Positions 32,643-41,271 of a stretch of DNA of 64,000 bases are shown piece after piece. A program made the translations under genes and the position numbers. This DNA comes from DASSJT01 sp963715025. GTDB lineage: Bacteria; Actinomycetota; Actinomycetes; Actinomycetales; Dermatophilaceae. The notes under the pieces were generated by a model. It did not search any database. It had not been told where the DNA came from and was given only the letters and a program-made list of their open reading frames with translations. Each line of letters begins with the position of its first letter. Position 1 is the stretch's first letter. Location: positions 930,001 to 994,000 of the forward strand of contig CAVQQQ010000002.1 of NCBI GenBank assembly GCA_963715025.1. Direction: 5' to 3'.

Positions 32643-33506
32643 ATGCCGGTGACGTACGCAAGTGTTGAGCCTGGCCGGGTCGGACCGCGGCGACCGGTGC
32701 CCTCCACGATCGAGCGCCCCGAGTACGTCGACCGCCCGGGGCCGGCGGACCGCCCAGGGCCTGACGTCAAGGACGCCGAGACCATCGAGAAGATGCGCGT
32801 GGCCGGCCGGATCGCGGCGCGGGCTCTGGCGGCGGCGGCGGCGGTCATCGCGCCCGGAGTCACCACGGACGAGATCGACCGCGTCGGCCACGAGTACCTG
32901 CTGGACCACGGCGCCTACCCCTCCACCCTCGGCTACAAGGGGTTCCCCAAGTCGCTGTGCACGTCGGTCAACGAGGTCATCTGCCACGGCATCCCGGACA
33001 GCCGACGGCTCGAGGACGGGGACATCGTCAACATCGACATCACTGCATACGTCGGAGGCGTCCACGGCGACACCGACGCCACCTACCTGTGCGGCGACGT
33101 CGACGAGGAGTCCCGACTGCTCGTCGGGCGCACCCGGGAGGCGATGCTGCGCGGCATCAAGGCCGCCCTCCCCGGGCGCCAGGTCAACATCATCGGCCGG
33201 GTGATCGAGAGCTACGCGCGCCGGTTCGGCTATGGCGTCGTCCGCGACTTCACCGGGCACGGCATCGGCACGTCGTTCCACTCGGGGCTGGTGATCCCCC
33301 ACTACGACGCGGCACCGGCATACGACACCATCATCGAGCCGGGCATGACGTTCACCATCGAACCCATGCTCAACCTGGGTACCCATGAATGGGAGATGTG
33401 GGACGACGGCTGGACGGTGGTCACCAAGGACCGACGCAGGTCCGCGCAGTTCGAGCACACGATCCTCATCACCGACACCGGCAACGAGACCCTGACCCTG
33501 CCGTAG
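32643..33506 (+). CDS. map: Type I methionine aminopeptidase
   Basis: Map removes the initiator methionine from nascent proteins with two divalent metal ions. The 287-residue product has the five metal ligands in the usual places: D in IVNIDITAYVGG, D in HGDTDATY, H in GHGIGTSFH, E in FTIEPMLN and E near the end in QFEHTILI. The substrate histidine is in VICHGIPDS. A proline-rich N-terminal extension (about 45 residues, with PRRPVP and RPGPADRPGP) marks the type Ic form known in mycobacteria, where it is thought to dock on the ribosome. Confidence 0.97.
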   Translation: MPVTYASVEPGRVGPRRPVPSTIERPEYVDRPGPADRPGPDVKDAETIEKMRVAGRIAARALAAAAAVIAPGVTTDEIDRVGHEYLLDHGAYPSTLGYKGFPKSLCTSVNEVICHGIPDSRRLEDGDIVNIDITAYVGGVHGDTDATYLCGDVDEESRLLVGRTREAMLRGIKAALPGRQVNIIGRVIESYARRFGYGVVRDFTGHGIGTSFHSGLVIPHYDAAPAYDTIIEPGMTFTIEPMLNLGTHEWEMWDDGWTVVTKDRRRSAQFEHTILITDTGNETLTLP

Positions 33507-33542
33507 CACCCGCGCCCGGGGGTCAGAGAGAGGTGGACACCG

Positions 33543-34316
33543 ATGTCCAAGCGGACGTCCAAGCACGGTCTTCCCCTGGGCATCGATGTCGGCGGCAGCG
33601 GGATCAAGGGCGCGCCGGTCGACTTGGACAAGGGCGACTTCGCCGCCGACCGGCTGCGTATCGTCACGCCGCTGGGCGCCACTCCGGAGGCAGTGTGCGC
33701 CGTCATAGCCCAGATCGTCGACCACTTCGACGACGTGCGCGGCGACTCCCCCATCGGCGTGACCATCCCCGGAGTAGTCACCCACGGCATCATCCGGTCC
33801 GCCGCCAACATCGACAAGTCGTGGATCGACTTCGATGCCCAGACCCTGTTGGAGGACACGCTCGAGCACCCGGTGGTGGTCGTCAACGACGCCGACGCGG
33901 CGGGGATGGGCGAGCTCCACTACGGCGCGGCCAAGGGGCAGGACGGCCTGGTCATCCTGACCACGCTGGGCACCGGCATCGGCACGGCCCTCATCTATGA
34001 CGGGGAGCTCGTGCCCAACTCCGAGCTCGGCCACCTCGAGATCGACGGCCATGACGCCGAGACCCGGGCGGCCTCGTCGGTGAAGGACCTCGAGGGCCTC
34101 AGCTACCCCCAGTGGGCTGCTCGGCTCCAGCGCTACTACTCGCACCTCGAGGCGCTGCTCTGGCCGGAGCTGTTCGTCGTTGGAGGTGGGGTCTCCAAGA
34201 ACGCCGACGAGTTCCTGCCCCTCCTGCACCTCCGCACGCCGATCATCGCCGCCACGCTCAAGAACCGGGCCGGCATCATCGGGGCCGCCCACCTCGCGTC
34301 GCGTCACCGCACCTGA
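33543..34316 (+). CDS. ppgK: Polyphosphate glucokinase (ROK family)
   Basis: PpgK phosphorylates glucose with inorganic polyphosphate or ATP. The 257-residue protein starts with the ATP/polyphosphate loop LGIDVGGSGIKGAPVDL, typical of polyphosphate glucokinases, and has the sugar-binding NDADAAGMGELHYGA, GTGIGTALI, and ELGHLEIDG. FVVGGGVSKN is the adenosine region. It has GAGAGAGG upstream of the ATG and ends at a convergent terminator. Reliance on polyphosphate fits polyphosphate-storing actinobacteria. Gene identity is secure; the preference for polyphosphate is from the family. Confidence 0.95.
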   Translation: MSKRTSKHGLPLGIDVGGSGIKGAPVDLDKGDFAADRLRIVTPLGATPEAVCAVIAQIVDHFDDVRGDSPIGVTIPGVVTHGIIRSAANIDKSWIDFDAQTLLEDTLEHPVVVVNDADAAGMGELHYGAAKGQDGLVILTTLGTGIGTALIYDGELVPNSELGHLEIDGHDAETRAASSVKDLEGLSYPQWAARLQRYYSHLEALLWPELFVVGGGVSKNADEFLPLLHLRTPIIAATLKNRAGIIGAAHLASRHRT

Positions 34317-34358
34317 CGCCGACCCGAAGAGCGCCGTGCCCCGGGTGGCCGGCTTCTG

Positions 34359-34386
34359 GCTAGCCGCACGGGCACCGGCGGCTAGC
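34359..34386. terminator. Bidirectional terminator between ppgK and the ABC permease gene
   Basis: Perfect 9-bp arms GCTAGCCGC (34359-34367) and GCGGCTAGC (34378-34386) around a 10-nt loop, between convergent genes. The right arm includes the TAG stop of the permease gene. CTAG is rare in such genomes, so the stem is distinctive. Confidence 0.7.
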
Positions 34387-35947
34387 GCATCGCCCCGAGG
34401 CGTTGCAGGAGTTCGGGACCGCGGCGTTCGAGAACGCGGCCTCCCACGACCAGCCCGGCAGCCAACGCGGCTGAGCCCACAAGCGGGCCGACCACCAGCG
34501 CCGACCAGGCCGCCCATGCGCTGCCGCGCTCGGCCAGGAGGCCCAGGACGAGCACCGGGAGCGACAGCAGGAGCACTGCCATCGCACAGACCGTCTGGAC
34601 GGCGACAGTCAGACCGGCACCGCCGGGACGGGTCGCGAAGGGGCCCTCCCCCGGCTTGGGCGTCGGATAGGGCAGTACCGCGCTCGCCACGCTGGCGACC
34701 GCGAGGCCCGCGAGGAGCACACCCGAGGCTGCGCCGAGGGTGGCCGGCAGCAGGGACCAGTCGCCGCTGAGCGACGCACCGAGCAGCGCATAGCCGGGGA
34801 CGCAGGCCGCCGCAAGGGCAGCCGAGGGCGCAAGCCGCCCCAGCCGGTCACTCAGCCCGTCGACGCCGGCCGAGAGGTGCATCCAGAAGGCGGTCGAGTC
34901 GTAGCCCACGTCGTTGTGAGGCCCCCAGCCGATGAGATAGGCCGAGGTGACGGGCATGACGGCGAGCAGGCGGGCCGACCCCGTCGAGTGCCAGGCAAAG
35001 ACGAGCCCAAGGGGCACCACTGCCGTCATGAAGCCTGGGAAGTTGAACCGGGGGTCGCGACGCCAGTAGGTCAGGGCGCGGGCCGCGATCGCCCCGGCGG
35101 CGGTCGCGGGGAGACGTCCGAGCAGGCCGAGTCCGCCTGGGCCCGAGCCGCCCGACGAGGCCGGCGGCGCCTCCATGGCCCGGCGCAGGACCTGCCGCCA
35201 CACGAGTCCCAGCACCGCGACCAGTCCGAGCGCCAGGGCAATCCGGGCGACGCCGGCGTCGAACCGCCCCTCGGCCGCGTCGGCCGGTGCGGCCCACGCC
35301 CAGCCCAACGGGGTCCAGCCCACGACGCCGGCAATCCCCTCCAGATGTGCCGTCACGATGGTGCGGCTCGCCCCCAGTGCGACGCCGGGCACCAAGACCA
35401 AGAGCGCCCCCACGCCCAGTGCCGCGACCGTGTCGCGCGCTCGGCGGGTCTGCAGGGAGGCGGACAGGAGGCCGGTGACGATGCGGCTGAGCAGGGCACA
35501 CGTGGCCAGTCCGCAGGCCGCGCCCAGCGCCGCGAACACCACGGCCGACGATGAGCGGGACCATGTGACGAGGGTCGTCGCGGCCAGCGCCACGGTGGCA
35601 GCGCCGGGCAGGCCGACGAGGGCCGACGCCGCCAGACCCGTGGCGAGAGTGCGCTCGGGTACCGCGAGGGTTGCGAAGCGGGCGGGGTCCAGCGTGGGGT
35701 CGACGCCGAAGAGCATGACCGGGACCACCGCCCATGCGGCAGCCAGGGCAGCCCCACCCAGGGTGGTGGCGATCCGGCTGGGCGTCGGGTCTGCGCCCGC
35801 CCGCAGCAACACCAGCACCACCTCGGCGGCCAGGAAGAAGATGCCGCCGTAGAGGATGCCGACGGCCATGCCCACCAGCACCGCCGGGCTGCGGCGGATG
35901 CTGTTGCGCAAGAGCAGCAGCTTCAGTCGGAGGAGGTGCGCAACCAC
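34382..35947 (-). CDS. ABC transporter membrane protein
   Basis: The 521-residue product is highly hydrophobic, with about twelve predicted membrane segments in two clusters separated by a polar linker (near RRAMEAPPASSGGSGPGGL). The start HLLRLKLLLLRNSIRRSP, an amphipathic N-terminus before the first helix, is typical of exporter-type ABC membrane subunits. It overlaps the end of the ATPase gene by 25 bp, so the two are translated together and form one transporter. Substrate unknown. The GTG at 35947 is the first start in the frame. Confidence 0.87.
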   Translation of the reverse strand: MVAHLLRLKLLLLRNSIRRSPAVLVGMAVGILYGGIFFLAAEVVLVLLRAGADPTPSRIATTLGGAALAAAWAVVPVMLFGVDPTLDPARFATLAVPERTLATGLAASALVGLPGAATVALAATTLVTWSRSSSAVVFAALGAACGLATCALLSRIVTGLLSASLQTRRARDTVAALGVGALLVLVPGVALGASRTIVTAHLEGIAGVVGWTPLGWAWAAPADAAEGRFDAGVARIALALGLVAVLGLVWRQVLRRAMEAPPASSGGSGPGGLGLLGRLPATAAGAIAARALTYWRRDPRFNFPGFMTAVVPLGLVFAWHSTGSARLLAVMPVTSAYLIGWGPHNDVGYDSTAFWMHLSAGVDGLSDRLGRLAPSAALAAACVPGYALLGASLSGDWSLLPATLGAASGVLLAGLAVASVASAVLPYPTPKPGEGPFATRPGGAGLTVAVQTVCAMAVLLLSLPVLVLGLLAERGSAWAAWSALVVGPLVGSAALAAGLVVGGRVLERRGPELLQRLGAMR

Positions 35948-36699
35948 GCCAGCCCCTCGACCTCGGTGTTGCCCCCGACCAGGTGGAGGAAGCGGTCTTC
36001 CAGTGGCATCCCGTCCCGCACGGTGTCAATGGGGCCGCTGACCCTGACCTCGCCCAGGGCCAGGATCGCGACGTCGGTGCAGATGCGCTCGACCAAGTCC
36101 ATGACGTGGCTGGAGAGGACGACGGTGCCCCCGCTGCCCACGAAGCCGTCGAGGATCCCGCGGATCGTGCGCGCGGAGACCGGGTCGACGGCCTCGAACG
36201 GCTCGTCGAGAACGAGAACCCTCGGCGCGTGCACGAGCGCACAGGCGAGCGCGATCTTCTTGGCCATGCCCGCCGAGTAGTCGATGACCAGCTGGTCGGC
36301 GGCATCGGCGAGCGCCAGGGCTGCCAGCAGCTCGTGGGCGCGCGACACCACCTCGCGCCGCTCCAGGCCCCGAAGCAGACCGGCGTAGGTGATGAGCTGG
36401 AGTCCGGTGAGCCGGTCGAAGACCCGCAGGCCGTCGGGCAGGATTCCGGTGAGGCCCTTGGCCCGGACCGGGTCGGCCCACACGTCGACGCCGAGCACGT
36501 GCGAGGTGCCCTGATCGGGTCGAAGCAGGCCGGTGGCCATGGACAGCGTCGTGGTCTTGCCGGCGCCGTTGGGCCCTACCAGTCCGTAGAAGGAACCGCG
36601 CGGCACGTCCAGGTCGATGCTCCGCACGGCCACCGTGTCGCCGAATCGCTTGGACAGACCTCTCAGCCGCAGGGCTGGCACGGTCTGCCCTTCGGTCAT
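35923..36699 (-). CDS. ABC transporter ATP-binding protein
   Basis: The 258-residue ATPase has Walker A GPNGAGKTTT, a Q-loop near GILPDGL, a divergent signature YSAGMAKKIALACAL in place of LSGGQ, Walker B VLVLDEPFEAVD and the switch histidine in VLSSHVMDLVE. The short length and the YSxGM signature fit the ABC-2-like export/drug group. A TAGCGT -10 lies 7 nt before the ATG, with no clear ribosome binding site, suggesting leaderless expression of the ATPase-permease pair. Confidence 0.93.
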   Translation of the reverse strand: MTEGQTVPALRLRGLSKRFGDTVAVRSIDLDVPRGSFYGLVGPNGAGKTTTLSMATGLLRPDQGTSHVLGVDVWADPVRAKGLTGILPDGLRVFDRLTGLQLITYAGLLRGLERREVVSRAHELLAALALADAADQLVIDYSAGMAKKIALACALVHAPRVLVLDEPFEAVDPVSARTIRGILDGFVGSGGTVVLSSHVMDLVERICTDVAILALGEVRVSGPIDTVRDGMPLEDRFLHLVGGNTEVEGLAWLRTSSD

Positions 36700-36706
36700 G
36701 CAGGTG

Positions 36707-36712
36707 ACGCTA
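36707..36712 (-). promoter_or_regulatory. -10 element TAGCGT, leaderless start of the ABC pair
   Basis: On the minus strand TAGCGT lies 7 nt (CACCTGC) before the ATPase ATG. Confidence 0.55.
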
Positions 36713-36802
36713 ACACCGGCAGAGGGCGGCACGGTCGGGCATGCCCGGAGAGGCCCGTGCGCGCCCGAAACCGCTGCGCGGGAACCGCCGCCCGGAACCC
36801 CG

Positions 36803-36840
36803 TCTAGCCGATGTGCCCCTGTCGGGGCGCATTGGCTAGA
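36803..36840 (-). terminator. Terminator hairpin at the end of the metallo-hydrolase gene
   Basis: Arms TCTAGCCGATGTGCCCC (36803-36819) and GGGGCGCATTGGCTAGA (36824-36840) pair over 17 bp with two non-Watson-Crick positions and a 4-nt loop. The stop codon of the gene at 36836 lies inside the right arm. The two exceptions are G-U pairs only in plus-strand RNA. Confidence 0.7.
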
Positions 36841-37489
36841 TGGCGAAGTCGTGCGACCGTCCTCCGGACAGGTCGTGGATCTGGGTGTCGCGACCGCCGA
36901 AGTTCTCGGCATGGCCGAGGTAGAGGGCACGTCCGACGTCACTGAGCAGCGCGTCGTGGATCGGGATGGCATGGGGCGCGTTGAACCGGCGCACGAATGC
37001 GGTCATGTCTCGCCCCCGCGACCACGGCGCCGCAAGCGGAAACGCCAGCACGTCGATCTCGCCCGGCTCGGCGTCGAGGGCGTCGCCGGGGTGGAAGAAG
37101 CTCGGCTCTCCGTCTGCGTCGAGCCGCACGCCGATGTTGCTGACCCGCGGGATCTCCTCGTGGATCAGGGCGTGCAACTCCCCCGCGGGCGTGACGGTGA
37201 CCTGTCCGACGGTTGCGCTGGACCCTTCCTGCGCGTCGGCCTTGACGCCCTTCTCGCGCAGCAGCCGCGCCGAGTCCGGGTCGGTGATCAGCCGCGCGCC
37301 CTCGTTGGCGGCCAGGAGGGCGGGGAGCCGCTCGACGTCGAGGTGGTCAGGGTGCTGGTGGGTGACGAGCACAGCGTCGAGGTCGCGCAGGTCGTCGGTG
37401 CCGGGTGAAAACGTGCCCGGGTCGATGAGGATTCGCGTGTCCGCCATGTCGACGAGGAGGCAGGAATGGCCGAGGCTCGTGATGCGCAT
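36836..37489 (-). CDS. Metallo-beta-lactamase-fold hydrolase (UlaG/YtnP-like)
   Basis: The 217-residue protein starts MRITSLGHSCLLVDMADTRILIDPG, the hallmark of small metallo-beta-lactamase-fold proteins of the UlaG-like/lactamase_B_2 group. The metal motif is THQHPDHLD (HxHxDH); further ligands would be H in ELHALIHEE, D in FHPGDALD and H in IPIHD. No signal peptide. Substrate unknown. On the minus strand TACCGT lies 6 nt before the ATG and overlaps a CGGCATAC octamer (37499-37506), so expression is likely leaderless. It is divergent from the APC permease. Confidence 0.9.
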   Translation of the reverse strand: MRITSLGHSCLLVDMADTRILIDPGTFSPGTDDLRDLDAVLVTHQHPDHLDVERLPALLAANEGARLITDPDSARLLREKGVKADAQEGSSATVGQVTVTPAGELHALIHEEIPRVSNIGVRLDADGEPSFFHPGDALDAEPGEIDVLAFPLAAPWSRGRDMTAFVRRFNAPHAIPIHDALLSDVGRALYLGHAENFGGRDTQIHDLSGGRSHDFAI

Positions 37490-37495
37490 GGCCTC

Positions 37496-37501
37496 ACGGT
37501 A
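37496..37501 (-). promoter_or_regulatory. -10 element TACCGT overlapping a CGGCATAC octamer
   Basis: On the minus strand CGGCATACCGT runs into a 6-nt spacer (GAGGCC) and the ATG at 37489. The last bases of the octamer form the start of the -10 hexamer. Confidence 0.45.
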
Positions 37502-37540
37502 TGCCGGTCGGCCGGCAGGCGCAGCGAAGCCGCTTGCTCC

Positions 37541-37546
37541 TACGCT
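37541..37546 (+). promoter_or_regulatory. -10 candidate TACGCT for the APC permease gene
   Basis: TACGCT lies 46 nt before the ATG at 37593, giving a short leader that contains the GAGAGGGG ribosome binding site. The -35 region is not recognisable. Confidence 0.4.
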
Positions 37547-37592
37547 TGCGCGGACAGGGACAGCGGCCAGGAAGGGCGCGAGAGGGGCGACG

Positions 37593-38840
37593 ATGGAGGT
37601 CCTCGAGCGGCGGCTGGGTCTCGGCGACGCCGTGGTCATGGGCCTTGGCTCGATGCTCGGGGCTGGTGTCTTCGTGGCCTTCTCGCCGGCGGCAGCCGCC
37701 GCTGGCGACGCGCTCCTGTGGTCCCTCGCGGTCGCCGGCGCGGTCGCCTACTCCAACGCCATGTCCTCAGCCCGACTGGCGGCGAGGTACCCGGAGTCGG
37801 GCGGCACGTATGTCTACGGGCGCGAGCGGCTAGGCGCGGCATGGGGTTTCGGGGCCGGCTGGGCGTTCGTCGCAGGCAAGACCGCCAGCGCTGCGGCGAT
37901 GGCACTGACGGTGGGCACGTACCTGTCGCCCGGACGTGGGGCGCTGCCGCTCGCCCTCCTCACCGTGGCCTCGCTCACGGCACTGAACTACCGGGGGATC
38001 CACAAGAGCGCTCTGGCCACGCGGGCGATCGTGGCCGTTGTCCTCCTGGTCCTGGCGCTGTTCACCGCTGCCTGCCTGCTGGCCCCGCCCCGGTCCGACA
38101 GCTCCGGAGAGGGCGTTGTGGCTCCGGGCCTGCCGGGCGTGCTCCAGGGCGCGGGGTTCCTCTTCTTCGCCTTCGCCGGCTATGCCCGCATCGCCACCCT
38201 GGGGGAAGAGGTCCGCAACCCGGCGCGCACCATCCCCCGAGCAATCCGGCTGGCCCTCGCTGCGACCGTGGTCGTGTATGCCGTCGTCGCAGCAACCCTG
38301 CTCGCAACCCTGAGCTCGGCCTGGCTGGCCGGGCGGGCCACGCCGCTCGCCGACGCGGCACAGATCAGCGGATGGTCGTGGTCGGCACCGGTGATCCGGA
38401 TTGGGGCGGCTGTGGCCGCGACCGGCTCGCTGCTGGCGCTCATCCTGGGCATCTCCCGCACCGTCCTGGCGATGTCCCGCGACGGGTACCTGCACCACTC
38501 GCTATCCGCCATCCACCCGGCATACCACGTGCCGCATCGCGCTGAGGTGGCCGTGGGTCTGGTCGTCGGCGCGATCATCGCCGTGGCGGATGTGCGCCAG
38601 GCCATCGGCTTTTCATCGTTCTGCGTTCTGGTCTACTACGGCATCGCCAACGCCAGCGCGTGGACGTTGGGCGGCTCGTCGGCTCGCCTGACGGCGGCGC
38701 TCGGGCTCGCTGGCTGCCTGGTCGTGGCGGCGATGCTCCCGCTGTCCTCGGTCCTGGCCGGCCTCGGCATCCTGGGGATCGGTGCCCTGGTCTGGCTGGT
38801 CCGGCACCTGGCTGGCCACGGCCCCCACCATCCCTCGTGA
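37593..38840 (+). CDS. APC-superfamily amino acid permease
   Basis: The 415-residue permease has about twelve helices and the APC N-terminal signature GLGDAVVMGLGSMLGAGVFVAFSPAA (unwound helix 1 that binds substrate). Also visible: AYSNAMSSARLAARYPESGGTYVYGRERLG, the helix 6 region GAGFLFFAFAGYARIATLGEEVRNPARTIPRAI, and SRTVLAMSRDGYLHH. This matches cationic/neutral amino acid-polyamine permeases. Substrate not determined. The ATG at 37593 has GAGAGGGG upstream. Confidence 0.92.
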   Translation: MEVLERRLGLGDAVVMGLGSMLGAGVFVAFSPAAAAAGDALLWSLAVAGAVAYSNAMSSARLAARYPESGGTYVYGRERLGAAWGFGAGWAFVAGKTASAAAMALTVGTYLSPGRGALPLALLTVASLTALNYRGIHKSALATRAIVAVVLLVLALFTAACLLAPPRSDSSGEGVVAPGLPGVLQGAGFLFFAFAGYARIATLGEEVRNPARTIPRAIRLALAATVVVYAVVAATLLATLSSAWLAGRATPLADAAQISGWSWSAPVIRIGAAVAATGSLLALILGISRTVLAMSRDGYLHHSLSAIHPAYHVPHRAEVAVGLVVGAIIAVADVRQAIGFSSFCVLVYYGIANASAWTLGGSSARLTAALGLAGCLVVAAMLPLSSVLAGLGILGIGALVWLVRHLAGHGPHHPS

Positions 38841-38877
38841 GCGCAGGGGGGGCAGGCGCAGTCTTGACCAGCCGCCC

Positions 38878-40590
38878 TCAGGCCCGGTCGATGGGGATCG
38901 CGCGGATGCCTCCCGCGTCGGAGAGCAGCAGCACGTCCTCGTCGGTGGTGCCCTCCAGGGCCGCGGCCACCTGCTCCTCGGTCCACAGGGCGACCCCGTC
39001 ATCGGTGCGACGCCACGCCTCCACCCGAGCGCCGGTGCGGCGGCCGACACCGCGCACCAGGTCCGGGTCCGCCGGCCCGACCAGGAGAACGTAGCGGCGT
39101 CCGTGAGCTCGCACCGGCGCATACTCCCGGTCCTGCCGATAGACGCTCCAGTGGTATCCCGCGACAGCGGCAGTGCTGACGAGAACCCCGATGGCCCAGC
39201 GCATGCGGCGGACCGTCTCCGCCCCGAAAGCCCCCTTGATGATGTCCTCGAAGAGGAGGTACACGCCGACCAGGAGCGAAACCACCGCGGCCACCCCGCC
39301 GAGCCCAAGCAGGACAAACACGTAGATCCGGCGGGTCGCCGAGGCCCGCTCCTCCTGCGGCGCTGCCCGGGCCGCACGCTGGATGCGGGTCCAGAAGAAG
39401 GCCCACACCGGGCCCCCCACGACCACCAGGGTCGCGGCAGCCAGCAGGGTGTTGACCGCACTCTGGCTCTGGGCGACGACCTCGGTCGACCCGGTCGTCG
39501 CCTCGATCACCGCCACGAGGCCGATTGCGAGCCCCGCCGCCGAGGCCAGCAGCGCGATCCCGGACATCAGGTACTCGTAGATCCGCCGCACCTCGGTTCG
39601 GCGCCGCTCGCCCTCCTCCTCCAGAACCGAGTGGTGGTACCACCAGACGAGCACGCCCACCAGGGCGGCAGCCGCCGCTGAGGGCACGTCGTGGAAGTGG
39701 GCCGCGGCCGTCTGCTCCCGGGGCTCGCCGATCAGCCAAACGAGCACGTCATAGAGGGCCAGGCTCGCGGAAACGATCGCCGTGACCAGGCCTCCTCCCA
39801 CACCGACGAGAAGGACATAGCCCAACCACAGGTGGTCCCGCTTCGAGCGGGCAGTCGTCAAGATCCAGTAGACGAGCCACACCGGTGCACCTACCACGAG
39901 CACGACGGCACCCCGGAGAATCGGGTTGCCGCCCCCCTCGACCAGCGGCTCCCCGCCCAGGTCCAGCAGCGTCTGAAGGGCGGCGCCCAGAACCATCCCG
40001 AGGCCCACGGCCGACGTCACGAGGCCGGCCCCCGAGCCGAGCAGGTGGTGGACCCGGGCGTTCTGCGCGGGGGTGACTCGCGAGTCGACCCACCAGTGGA
40101 CGCCCCAGATGCCGCCCCAGACGATCAGCTGGGCGAGCGCACTTGCCCCGAAGTCCTCGTCGCCGACCGCCCAGAACAGCACGCCGGCGAGGGCCGCCAT
40201 GCCCAGACCCAGCGACGTGAGGGTGGCGGCCGTGGCGTAGAAGGCCCAGCCGATGGACCTGGCCTCCCGCGGATCAGCGGCCAGGGTGCGGCGCGACCAC
40301 ACGGCCAGCCCCGCGTAGAGCGGAACCCCGACCAGGGTGAAGGCGAGGCTCAGCGCGAGACCGGCCTCGTCGGCCGTGACGACGGCCCGTCGGTCGAACA
40401 GGCGCTCCAGCAGGCCCGCGAGGCCGATCGCGGCGACCACGAGCATCGCGTAGAGCAGCGTGTACTGGAAGAAGCGCCGCACCCCATGGCCGTCGGGTGT
40501 GGCGGCCCCGCTCCCGCGCCTCTGCACGGCGCGAACACCGAACACCACCAAAGCGATCAGCCCTGCGAGAAGTAGGATCCCAATGATCAT
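38878..40590 (-). CDS. DUF5671-containing multi-pass membrane protein
   Basis: The 570-residue protein consists of repeated modules of three to four helices that look alike: VRRFFQYTLLYAMLVVAAIGLAGLLERLF, RRIYEYLMSGIALLASAAGLAIGLVAVIE and RRIYVFVLLGLGGVAAVVSLLVGVYLLFEDI. Each is followed by a WxxHWWV- or WWYHHSV-type segment (WGVHWWVDSR, VWWYHHSVL, YHWSVYRQD). This is the pattern of DUF5671. A small soluble C-terminal part (about 500-570) ends in DVLLLSDAGGIRAIPIDRA. Function unknown. GGGAGGT precedes the ATG at 40590, which overlaps the stop of the next upstream gene (ATGA). Confidence 0.85.
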   Translation of the reverse strand: MIIGILLLAGLIALVVFGVRAVQRRGSGAATPDGHGVRRFFQYTLLYAMLVVAAIGLAGLLERLFDRRAVVTADEAGLALSLAFTLVGVPLYAGLAVWSRRTLAADPREARSIGWAFYATAATLTSLGLGMAALAGVLFWAVGDEDFGASALAQLIVWGGIWGVHWWVDSRVTPAQNARVHHLLGSGAGLVTSAVGLGMVLGAALQTLLDLGGEPLVEGGGNPILRGAVVLVVGAPVWLVYWILTTARSKRDHLWLGYVLLVGVGGGLVTAIVSASLALYDVLVWLIGEPREQTAAAHFHDVPSAAAAALVGVLVWWYHHSVLEEEGERRRTEVRRIYEYLMSGIALLASAAGLAIGLVAVIEATTGSTEVVAQSQSAVNTLLAAATLVVVGGPVWAFFWTRIQRAARAAPQEERASATRRIYVFVLLGLGGVAAVVSLLVGVYLLFEDIIKGAFGAETVRRMRWAIGVLVSTAAVAGYHWSVYRQDREYAPVRAHGRRYVLLVGPADPDLVRGVGRRTGARVEAWRRTDDGVALWTEEQVAAALEGTTDEDVLLLSDAGGIRAIPIDRA

Positions 40591-41030
40591 TTCAGACCTC
40601 CCGAACAGTCGTAGAGCGGCCAGGGCACCCCGGTCAACCGCCACTCCTGGCCGGAGCGGCTCAGCCGGAACGTGTGGCTTTCGCGGTACTCCGAACCGTC
40701 GAGGGGCCCCCCGCTGGAGATAGCCACCTCGACGGCGACCCGCGCACTGTCGCCCTCGACCCGGCTGTCGTCGAGGACGACCCGGGTCGAGTCGGCCATG
40801 CGGACCTCATCGAGGTCCTGCGCGTCACACTCGCTGTCGGAGGCCAGGTAGGCCGCAGCCCCATCGGTGTCGCCCTTCAGCAGCGACTCGATGTACGCCT
40901 GAACGGTCCACTCCGGAGTCCCGCGCTGGAACTGGGCCACCGGCCGTCGGGAGGCGAAGACCGCCGCGACCACCGCCACGACCACCACCACCCCGACGAC
41001 AACCGCAACGACACGATTTGCCCGAGTCAC
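40587..41030 (-). CDS. Membrane-anchored extracytoplasmic protein (NTF2/DUF4878-like)
   Basis: The 147-residue product has an N-terminal anchor VVAVVVGVVVVVAVVAAVFA and an extracytoplasmic domain with TPEWTVQAYIESLLKGDTDGAAAYLAS, then beta strands to YRESHTFRLSRSGQEWRLTGVPWPLYDC. The alternation of a short helix pair and a beta sheet suggests an NTF2-like fold (DUF4878 type); two cysteines (in SECDAQ and YDCSG) may form a disulfide. It overlaps the DUF5671 gene by 4 bp, so the two proteins probably work together in the membrane. The GTG start has no clear ribosome binding site. Confidence 0.75.
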   Translation of the reverse strand: MTRANRVVAVVVGVVVVVAVVAAVFASRRPVAQFQRGTPEWTVQAYIESLLKGDTDGAAAYLASDSECDAQDLDEVRMADSTRVVLDDSRVEGDSARVAVEVAISSGGPLDGSEYRESHTFRLSRSGQEWRLTGVPWPLYDCSGGLK

Positions 41031-41218
41031 GGGCCAACAGTCATGGCGAAACCCCTAAGGCGCAAGGGACTTCTGACCCTCTGCTCGCAGCAGGGAGTAT
41101 GGCGGCCGGCTGCGATGGTCAGGAACAGCGCCCGCCCGGGCCAGCGCCACGGCATACTCCCGGTTAATGGTGGGGCAGAAGGGGACCATGGTCCTCGACC
41201 AGCGGCGCGGGGGGTGCC

Positions 41219-41224
41219 TAGGCT
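41219..41224 (+). promoter_or_regulatory. -10 candidate TAGGCT for the redox cluster
   Basis: TAGGCT lies 47 nt upstream of the ATG at 41272, giving a leader of about 40 nt that contains GAGGA. A CGGCATAC octamer is located at 41150-41157, about 60 bp further upstream. Confidence 0.45.
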
Positions 41225-41271
41225 CCAAGCAGAGGCGACGGGGTGCACGGGCCCCGAGGACGGATGGTGCG

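Noticed and set aside
36736..36747. Perfect palindrome CGGGCATGCCCG upstream of the ABC ATPase gene
   Set aside because: It resembles the octamer but contains CATG and not CATAC; a single copy 37 bp upstream of the ATG is not enough to call an operator.
41031..41271. A gene upstream of the GltD-like gene
   Set aside because: Frames here are short, lack start signals and extend into the real gene only by chance; the stretch holds a promoter and one octamer.
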